From Phoronis australis (lineage: Eukaryota; Phoronida; Phoronidae), in assembly GCA_002633005.1 (NCBI GenBank), contig NMRA01000947.1, positions 25,696 to 89,695 of the forward strand: 64,000 bases of DNA. The letters run 5' to 3'. Made by a program: the position numbers and the translations under genes. Position 1 is the first letter of the stretch; every line of letters begins with the position of its first letter. The notes under the pieces were generated by a model. That model made no database searches. It saw only the letters and a program-made list of their open reading frames with translations, and was not told where the DNA came from. Shown here in pieces: positions 25,770 to 36,100 of the stretch.

Positions 25770-25876
25770 TGCCTATATGATTTTTTCTATAGGAATTCCC
25801 ATAGGAAATCTTGACCCTATACCGTTATAGGATCCTATAGCCGGGAATTCCTATCCTATTTAATATTTTCGTATGG
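25770..25876. repeat. 'cctataggaattcc' word array ending in 'ttttcgtatg'
   Basis: Repeats of 'tataggaattcc' and 'aggatcctatag', followed by 'ttttcgtatg' at 25866-25875. The same layout is seen with another word at 8546-8718 and with the same word at 26815-27127. Confidence 0.65.
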
Positions 25877-26814
25877 GCAGCCTAAAATGTAGGGATGCAG
25901 GGGCTCGAACTTTTGGGTTTGTGGACATTATTAGGCCTACTAAAAATGTAATGTAGGAGTGTAAAAATGCTATTTTTGCCAGAATTTGTTTAACCTACTT
26001 TTGGACCTTGAGATCACTTGAGGGCACGAAATGACCCAGTTATTGATGCCGATGTTTGCTTTAGTCATGTGATAGTTGAAGGGACGACAGAGTTGCCATC
26101 GATTGAAAATTGATTCTACATGAAAAAAGCAGTGTCACCGTTTCATTCTACACTGTACGTATTTCGAATATCTGTACGTTTGTGCATGGTGCTTATTCAA
26201 CTAATACCTCGCTTGGATTGAGTGTGATTTTCGGATTAAGGCGCAGGTTTGTATCAAACAGGGTGTAGACTAAACATGCGACCACTGCTGGCTGCGCCAG
26301 CACAGACACGGATAGTCATTGGCTATATAGATATAACTGCAAAATTTGGAGTTAATTATCTCTCTCTATAGAGGAACAGTCGATAGAATACCTAGCCTAT
26401 AAAGTATATTGTTCCAAGTTGCGCAGTTATTATGTTACTTAATTACTTAATAGCAATATCGCGCAAGCGCATTGCAGCTGGGAAACCGATCCAAATTTCA
26501 GTTATTTCACTTCCTTAATTGCGAAATTGCGTGCACACCTTATAGGATAAACTACTACGGACCTAAATTTTGCAGTAATGTCAATACTTTGCGAAATCGT
26601 ACTCACACCCTATAATTATTCCTACCCAAGTTTCGTAGTTATATCACTTAAAAATTGCAAAATCGCGCACACACCCTATAAGGATACGGATCCAAACTTC
26701 GCAGTTGTGTCACTTAACTGTGAAATCGCGTGCACACACACCCTGTAGAAATACCTTAAATTTCGCAGTTACATATGCGTTTACGAAAAATTCCATTTGG
26801 ATTTCCCATTGGAT

Positions 26815-27127
26815 TTCACTTTGGTCTTCAGGAAATCCCATAGGAATTCCTATAGGATTTCATATAGGAAATCCAATAGGAGTCCAATTGGATTTTGGTC
26901 TAATATCCTATAGGATTCTTAAAATATTGCTATAGGATCCTATAGGATTTCCCATAGGAATTGTATAGGATTTTCTGTTGGATCCTATAGGATTTCTAAT
27001 AGGAAAAATCCTATAGGAATTCCTATAGGAAATTTTGATCTTTTAGGAATTCCTATAGGAAATCTTTCTTATAAGATCCAATAGGATTTCCTAGGATCGT
27101 TAGGTTCCTACTGAATATTTTTGTATG
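26815..27127. repeat. 'cctataggaattcc' word array (second, longer)
   Basis: About 300 bp made almost wholly of variants of 'cctataggaattcctatagg' and 'ggatttccaatagg', ending in 'tttttgtatg' (27118-27127). Strongly self-complementary. Lies inside the 3.14-kb insertion. Confidence 0.75.
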
Positions 27128-27419
27128 GGAGTTGCTTCCTTAATTGCGAAATCGCACACATACCTTCAGTTATCATAAGGCCCACCCAATTTTTACTGTT
27201 ATGTCACTTATGCAAAATCACGTGCAGCCTATTTGTAAATTGAACCAAATTTCTCAGAAATATCCGTGACAACGTTTTCCCGTTTACTCCAGTGACTTTA
27301 ACAGACGCAGGGGGTTCTGAGCGTGTTAACTGCCAACTCAGCACAGTGTTTTGTTAGTTATGACAACAGGCGGGCGAACTACATGTACATGTATATATCT
27401 ACCAGGCTTATTACAGACC

Positions 27420-27805
27420 AAGTGTGAACACCGTCAAACCCAGAGTGAATTGGCACATTCGGAAAGCCTAGAGAATAGATTATCGTAACTTTGGTTGCAG
27501 TTGGTCGATTTTGGCGATTCAAAAAATAAACATGATCACCATTTGACGCGGATTTCAGAAATGCTATTGGTTCATGTTCAAATATGTTATAACTTAGCTT
27601 TTATTTTTAACAGCACAGCCTAGTCAGGCTAGATAAGATCTTATTGAAGATAAGAGCAATTATCGAACAAAAGAGAGCTGGCCTCCAACCACGAATGCCA
27701 GAATGGAGTTACTCAGTCGTGTAAAAAGATATTGGCTACAGGGGTAAACTTCCCAACTTGTTGTTGGGCCATTGAATCGAACAAGTTGGGAGCAACGTAA
27801 AAACG
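27420..27805 (+). repeat. Interspersed repeat R1, longest copy
   Basis: About 385 bp, from 'gtgtgaacaccgtcaaaccc' to 'gggagcaacg'. It aligns end to end with the complements of 42495-42890 and 45297-45692. It lies inside the 3.1-kb insertion in the upstream region of unit 2. Confidence 0.75.
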
Positions 27806-27930
27806 CCGTAAAGACCACTACCAAGGATCATGATGTATTCCCCTTAAAAGTAGGCCGTACATGGCGATATCTCGCAGTGGCTTGAGTGGTCTTGGTCTCT
27901 CGCAAGAAACGTGGACTAGGTTAAATGTAT

Positions 27931-28411
27931 GGGCCGTTGGGGGGAAAGTGTTGCCGGAAAAATACGCCCTTATTTACGCCGTTAATTACGCCGTAAAATT
28001 ACGAGCGTAATGTAATTTTTACGGTGTAAAATTACGCTCGTAATTTACAGTTTAAACTCTTAGCCGATAACGTTGGGTTTTACAATCCACGGTCGCGCGT
28101 GCTCATGGAAATACTTATTTACTGGCGGGTTACATGTCTACGATACGAGCCCTGAATCATGGCGGATCAAATCGCTTCTGCAATGTCAGCGATTGTGCAA
28201 GAACGAGCTGCCTAGCAACAGTAGTTTATGTTAGGTCAACACTGACTGGTTTAAATTTGGAACGTTCTTAAGGTATTTTACGAGCGTAATTTACGGCGTC
28301 ATTTCCCCCATTTAATTTACAAGCGTAATTGTACGGCGACACTCCTGCAATTTAATTTACGCTCGTAATTACGAGCGTAATTTTACGGCGACACTTTCCC
28401 CTCAACGGCCC
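27931..28411. mobile_element. 481-bp element with 26-bp terminal inverted repeats and 'ttacgagcgtaa' words
   Basis: The left end 'gggccgttggggggaaagtg' and the complement of the right end, 'gggccgttgaggggaaagtg', match over 26 bp with two differences. Both arms then carry palindromic words 'ttacgagcgtaatt' and 'ttacgccgtaa'. No coding capacity. Probably a MITE nested in the 3.14-kb insertion. Target duplication not certain. Confidence 0.75.
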
Positions 28412-30145
28412 ACCATACTATTAAATGGGGACAGGGCATGTTCATCCTGAAATCGTATAAAACTCTTACCGTGAGTATTCGAACGGTTTTACCGTAATAA
28501 ACCATAAAAGTTTACTGACTTGTCGATTTGTAAAAAATTAACAGTTTTATTTTGTTTGTTAGACATCCCCATGATCTCTTCCTAACATACATTAACATGG
28601 CAAATTGAAATAATTACATGAAACAAAAGAATTAAATACTTATTAGAAGTAGAATAAAAACAACATGTACATTAAAGGATAATAACATAAAGTTATGTCC
28701 ATGGTGCTTCATGCAAAATAAGAAAACTGATTTAGATAAGACAAATCTGAAATTACAGTCAATTTTAAGACAAAACTTATATTTGTCTCAAGTCTATTTC
28801 AAAAAAGTTTTACTTAAGTTTGTGGCTTTAGTTTTGTCTTAATTTTGACTCTTGCGACCGGACGTGGAAGTTTCAATGTTTGGAACTTGAGACAAAAGTT
28901 AGACTTAAGTCAAGAATGAACTTTATTGTCAATCTCCTGGACCGAGCCCTTGATTTAAAACCATTAGAAAGGCCAGAATACCAAGAACAAGCACGATCCA
29001 CAATGGTATTGAAAAAGTGCAGAGACAAGAAATACGAAATGTAAAACAATATTACTACAGGTAAATAATGAACTAAATAAAACGCAAGGATGGAAATGAC
29101 ATGAATGATGACATTAAATGAATAAATAAATAGTTAAGCAAATAACCTAACTGCGAAGTTTGGGTCAGTATCCTTATAGGGTGTAAGCGTGATTTCGCAG
29201 TTAAGTAGACTTACCGTAACTGTGAAGTTTTGGTCGTATCGTAATAGGGTGTGTTTGCCATTTCACAGGTAGTGACACAACTGTGAAATTTTGTTCGGTA
29301 TCCATATAAATTTTATTCCGAGAAAGTTGACTGCAAAATTAGACCTTCCTCTATATACTAGATAGATATCTACAAAATTTGCAATTGTGTATTGACCCTA
29401 CCAAACAGGAAATTTTCAAGTTTCTGCTTCTATAATACATGTGTTCTGAAATCTCATTTGGTCAAATCCTTACACTTAATCCCAACTCTAAACCTAACCC
29501 AAACCCCAACTCTAACCGTAACCTTAGTAACCTAAAGGTATATATTCCTGGGGCAACATGGCGATGCTCCCGTCACCTTCATACATGTACGCCAGAAGGT
29601 TTTCATCGAATTATGCCTCACATTGATTAAACCATCAAAGTCACGTTGCTATGAAGTACCTCAAATTTTGCGCATAGAGGGCCACCTCAGGAGGCCAATT
29701 AATCTATGCTTCCAACAAAAACTGCCATAATCAAACTTTTTTTTCGAGCAGTTCTTCATTCAGTTGCCCAAATCAGCAACTGCATTTTTACACTGCATGT
29801 ACCTGGGGATATGATGTCTCATAATTCACCCAAAAGCGTTCTGGCGTATGAAGGTTCGTCCTATGGGAGCATCATCTCTACTGCTATATAGAGGCATTGG
29901 CACTGTCTATAATTATAATGATTGGATTGTAATGAGATTCCAATGATATTCTAGAGTGAGAATGCACTGAGAATCTAATTTGCATTGCATTCCCTGACAC
30001 AGTGAGAATTCGTCTTACTGAAAATCTCAGAAATCACCCTTTAGTGTAATTTTCTGTGACTTGGCTAACTACAATATTTACATTGTTTTGGTTGGTAAAG
30101 TTAAGTTGTATTTTTCACTTTTTAGTGAGATTCATACAATTCCAA

Positions 30146-33100
30146 ATGAATGATAAGGAGCCAATTTTGTCCCAGCCTGTGGGACACAACAACTTTCAGC
30201 CAGGTAAGCCAGCACTATAGAATACAGTTATGGTCCACTTCGGTACTTATTAAGAAGTGCAGCTTTCTGACAGCTGGACAAATAAAGCTAATTTCAGAGG
30301 CAATTGTATCGTCTAGTGCCTGCACATGGTTGTTTTTTGTCTGTAGCTATGTGCCAGCTAACAAGATGAGAGAACAGTATCCTGTTGTATTAACAGCAAT
30401 GATGAGTTGAATCTTCACATAATGCTTTCTAAGTAGTTTGAAATGTACTATACACGTATAATCTAACTGGCTATTTACCTCAGCCTTTGGCTGTATTAGA
30501 CATTATGCAAACTCTCCACTCATTTAACACGCACCTCATTTTGCTCACCAAAAATTATTATTGAAAAATAATTTTCTCCTTATTTTGCGTGTATGTACTT
30601 GAAGCGAATTTCTTACCTGGCGTAATTTCCACACATTTTCTTGATATCCATTAATAGGCCAAAACTATGGGACCTTATCAACAATTAAGTCTGTACATTT
30701 TGCCAAAAATGTATTAAACAATTTAATTCAACAAACGTATATGATGTTATGAAAGTAGGAATTCTGTAGAATTTGATACCATTCTGCCACTAATGAGGTT
30801 ACATTAATACCTTGCTTTTTGAAAAAAATAGCAAAAAGGAAAGATGCATTCACACCAAAACTATGCTATCAATAACGAAGCCAAATTTCATATGATGGAA
30901 TTGTTCAAGATAAAATCTCTAAAACGCTGTTGCAGTTCTCTAATTAATGGTTTTGTTTTGTTTTTATGCAACTCATGTATTTAATTCGTCAAAATCACAG
31001 GTTTTCCTTTTTGAGATACGTTGTTCCAAAGTTGGACAAAATGGACAATTTTCTAGGGTGTTTACCTTAATTCATCCATTTATAATGGATACTGTTTACA
31101 TGATGGTGGAAGGGGTGACCTTCATTGAGTGTCGTGTCTCTCAGAGTCATGTGCTCAAATAACGGTTTCACCAATGGTGGGAAAGCACTGTTTTGTTAGA
31201 ACAAGATGAATTAACTTAATGATTATGAATTGGGTGGTGTTAGCAACCTGAAGACCACGCACAGGCTAGTGAGGATTCTTGGTTAATCAGTCAATTTGAC
31301 TCACTAGTCAAGTACGAAGTTTATAATCAGTTTATTTAATCAATTTATATGTAATAAAGGCCATAGCCCACTCTACTAAAGAACAACATGTAACATACTA
31401 CTTAAGGGTGCAGCGCAAGCTATCAGAGAGTCGAAAAGCAAAAGTTTATTCAGCACACCCTGATTATTTAATCAAGAAAATCTTTAATTTCTCGTTTGTG
31501 CCCAAGTGAAGAGTTCAGTGCTGGTTTCGATTTCCTCTTAGTTGATATCCAGTTTCCTCTATTTTGTCTCTTTATATCATTAAATGTGACTTTATGTGTT
31601 TCTATCACATGAAGCCTATTAATTTGTAGAATGATACGCCAACTAGAATTGCTTTCCTTTTTTGTCATTGGTCATCCCAAGCCTTGAGAATTAGTTTAGT
31701 CCACAGTTACAATAAGCATAAAACTGGTATTGACCTCTCCCTTACTAAGACGAGGGATCGTTTTCTGAGCTTAAGAACGACAGTTAAGTGCTTGAGACAT
31801 ACAGTGTAAAACACACAATGAACAGTTCATATTACTACATAAGCCTTATATCAAACAATAAGTAAACGAACTGTCACCCCTTCCATCTGGCCCAGTGTAG
31901 ACATGATATAGCTGTTCCTGTTACTCTGGCTCTGTGTAGACAATAGCTGTTCGTATTCATCAAATGGCAGTAACTGAATGCTATAGCTTTTTGGTATAAT
32001 GAGGCATATGAATGGCAGAGCTGTTTTTTTCACAGACCCTGTTAAATCTATATTTCAAAGTAATCCCCATGCATACGCTACCCTCTCACAACAGTAAGTT
32101 TCATACGTCACAAGATAATTGTTTTTATCTTAGGTTCACAATAATCTCTAACCCATATGCTTCATGTTTTGAGTTTGTGTACTTGGATCAGTTAGATAAT
32201 GGCCATGTGCAAGTGGCTGAGATGAGTGTTTAATCACAGAACAAGTACAATGGATGGAGAGGCCTACAGCTGCTCCTGGGTGTCCTCCGGGTTTGGAATA
32301 CCTGACCTTAGTTGACCAGCTCCTGATTCACCAGCAGGTGGAGCTGATGCAAGGTAAAGCACTGGCTCGGTGACGGAAAAGTTTTGGAAAACAAGCGTAA
32401 TCGATATCTCAATCTCCAGGCCAACTGAAAATTTACAATCTTGGTGTTTTGTTTTGGATCACAAAACAATGTAACAACGTCTGATTGACAGTGCTATGAC
32501 GCATGTATAGCTTGTATTAATTTACTTTTTACCAAAAATAATGAGTAAACGAATAGTTTATGCCCGGCACAGAATGTCGTTAATTATTGTCAACTGACCC
32601 AGTAAACATGACAATATTGGCCCAGTACTGGATTTCTGTTGCTTGATAACGCGTGTACCGTATACCGGTTTACGTTTCTGGGCCACAAATGGCCCAGTAC
32701 CGTCCCCACGACACTAACCCAGTGAACTTTCTCTTAGCGGCTCGCCGGTATTGGACCGGTAAACACAGACTTGAACACAAGAGGGCAGTTAGAGGCTTGC
32801 CCACAGGAAGGCTGAAACTTTTGACTTTTTTGAAAAAATCAGATGTGTGACAATAAAACTTTTCAATTTTCATAAAAAATTAATTACCAGCAGCTGTATT
32901 ACAGTGTAATTTTATTTTTTAAAGAAAACCTTCCACCAGATGACCTTCATGAAAAAACCCGCCATTTTGAAATTTCCGTTGAAGAACACTTGAGTTGTTT
33001 AGAGTTTGAAACCAACGTGTGTAACAGAATAGTGAAGGATTTTCACAGTGAACTTCAGATTTCAGGTAAGTTTCATATTTTTTCGCTTTGCATGCCATGC

Positions 33101-36100
33101 CAGTGTCTGTAAGAGTAAACAAAACATGATTTATACCACAGACGTTCTCAGCTTCTGATCGTCGCCAATGCGGCCAATGGCCAATACAAATTGGGCACAC
33201 AATATACTACAAGATATGACACTCGGGATTCGCCCATATCAAACACAAAACTCAACAAATGTACACAAAACAGGGGTCCAACAAATCACGAGCATAAATA
33301 AAAATATTTCCAGGTGATCAGTGCAATGGGCCCACATGCGAGGCCTGCGCACGTCTGGTACGTGTATCAGACCGCCTGCAATTATTTTATATTCATTATA
33401 AACCACGAGCAATATATCTTTCTCTTGGTAGTGAACCACCCGTAGAATTCCTTGTCCCGAGTGTCATACCTTGTAGTATTATATACTCTGGAGTTCCGAA
33501 TAGTAGTAGAGACAGCAATAATAGTGTAGACTGGAAAATTTCACGATTTTTAATAATAGTAGAGACTCTAATAATAGTATAGACCCAACATTTTTGCCAC
33601 TAGAAAAGTAGAATAATAGTATAGACCGGAAATTTGTCGGAAAAAATTAATAATAGTATAGAATGGAATAATGGTATAGACGGCAAATTTGTGGAAATTT
33701 AAACATAGTATAGACTGGAATAATAATATTGCTTACAAATTTAGGTAAAACCTAATAATGATATAGAAGGGAATAATAATGCAAAACAGCAAATTCTAGG
33801 GAATAATGATATAGATGGGAAATTTGTGGAAAATTTTGACTGGAATAACATTGATTACAAATTTGCGTAAAATCAAGTAACGGCAGATGGAAATAATAGG
33901 AAGTGCAAAATCTAATGATATAGATAGGAATAATAGTGCAAAGAAGCAAATTCTGTCTGTCTTACCACCGCTTTAAGTAATTGTTTCAAAGAAAAAATTT
34001 TAAACTGAACATTAGCATTGTTTAATTGCTGCAGTGGTGTATCCACCCATGCCATAACATAGTACAGTGAAGTGGAATAAAAGCGTCATTGCTAAAACAA
34101 AGACCATTCGTTTATTCAATAACTTTAAATGGAAGTCTAAATAGACGTGTTTCAAACAGTAAGCGGTATCATTTTACTCAAAACGAATGACATTCATACT
34201 AGAGATGACAATGTTGACTTAGTCCAAAAACTAACAAGGAGGTAAAGATTTCAGAAGGAACATCCAGTCTTCCACGAAGCCGACAGTCTGAATAAAGACA
34301 ATAAAGTGTCTTGGTCAAACGATTCCCATTTTTATCATAAATGTTCCTGACATTCGAGCCTTTGTTTTCTCTCAATCTCATGTCTTGAACAGTCAATACC
34401 CTCGTAATGTTAGTCAGAATTCGACGTCAAAAAGTCTGTAGGCTACATCCAAAATTTTACACGGCCAGAAATTGAGATTTCTCGCAGAATTGCCCAACAT
34501 TCAAGTCCACGACCACGACTACGTCAACCATCTTGAATATCTAATTAGGTATAAATAATAAACAAACCGATTCACGTGCGTTTTTCCATTTATTTGGATG
34601 GGAGAGCAAGTAGAAATCAATTTCAATAGATATCGACTGGATTGTCGAACGTTAGCAACTATGTCATTTTCAAGATTGTCAGAAGTCCATTCTTCCTGTT
34701 CACAAAAACAATCTGTTCTCAAGTTTGGAGCGAATTGTAAAAATGCCGATGTCCTATGACGTCGGCAACTTGTTGGTACTTTGTTGACTGAAAGGTTCGG
34801 CACCGTTCATTAATTGCACGGGTATTTGCGCTTGGTTGACTGGCCGCGTTATCACCACGTTACGTATCTGTAGCTGGATTATTTGTCTTCTGCTAGCACC
34901 TAAATCAATGTCAGTTTCTGGAACATCTCTCGTTTTGTAAAATAATCCTCGAATTCTTTAGGCCTTTGTGCGGCAGATGACATGATTAAGTATGTAGAAT
35001 GCACATGTCAATACGGAAACCGCAGATGACACTGGCTGTGCAAAATCCCGGAATTACTCCCCCCAGAAACGCAAACTTTGGGGATAGACACAGTGAAGAG
35101 GTGTAATGGCTTGCCAGTTTTTCACAGGGTGCAATCACAAATATTGGATCAGCCAAAGAAACTCGTCGAAAGCGTTTTTTTTGATACGTATGTTGAGCTG
35201 CCGGTAACACCGATCTGTGTCACGGGGCGCGCGGAATATTGAAAAAGGCACTTTTTGTGTATTAAATTTCTCATTTCTGTAATTACTGATCCCCTTTTTC
35301 TTTGAGCGACTGACGACCAGCCGTTAATATTGAGAAAGTGGTCATCATTTCAAGCTTTTTTAAATTTTGCCGACACAGATCCCGTCGAACCCGTCGAAAA
35401 TAACATTCTGGCCGTCCAACCATAGATACTCGTCTATGGTCCAACAGACGGTCGCTGCGTAAACCCTTGCTTGGGAGTCCGATTATTTTACGCTTCGAAA
35501 CACACAGTTGTATATTTTAGGGAATAAAATTTTTAATATGTATGACATGTGACTTCCGTGTATAACGCGGAGTGGTATGTAGCTCTTCTAAATTACGAGC
35601 TCTGACCAGAGTGTCTGGTGGTCTAGAGGTTTAGAGCAAATTAACTTGTTTTATGACCAAGGTACGATACCCGGTGTCCGCAGCGAAGTTTTTGTGCACC
35701 AGATTTGTATTGAATGAAACAAAAATTTGAGCTTGCTGAATTAAATAATCGTGTATAGTGGCAAAAGGTTAGAAAATTAATAAACGTAGAGACCCGAATA
35801 AGCGCCATATAGACTGGAAAACGAGTCTGAAAAAAATAATCGTATAGATACGACTATTCGGAACTCGAGAGTATTTAGCGCACAATATTGCTGACAAGTG
35901 AAATTCTGTCATTAATTTTGTCTACAAAATTAAAGATTCCGAACATGTTACTCTGGCGTGCATTGTGTGGGTGTCATAAAACAGCTTATGTCGAAGTTCC
36001 CGTTATTTGTGCAAAGGTTAATGTTAGTCTGTGAAAAGTGGAAAAAAAGTCCATTTTGACAAATGTTTATGTGCAAAGTAAGTGAAGAACCACCATATGA

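Larger units (their letters stand above)
26262..29401. mobile_element. 3.14-kb insertion upstream of gene B with 7-bp target duplication
   Basis: Unit 1 reads continuously through 'gtaccaaataggaaattttc' near 1921-1940. Unit 2 is split there: 'caaacag' at 26255-26261, then 3140 bp, then 'caaacag' at 29402-29408. Inside, a ~75-bp unit ('cgaaatcgcgcacacaccct...cttcgcagtt') is repeated about five times at 26410-26775 and once or twice near 27130-27260. It reappears in inverted orientation at 29145-29320. Repeat R1 and a 481-bp element are nested in it. Subterminal repeats with a 7-8 bp target duplication fit a hAT-like non-autonomous element, but the terminal inverted repeats are weak. Confidence 0.6.
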
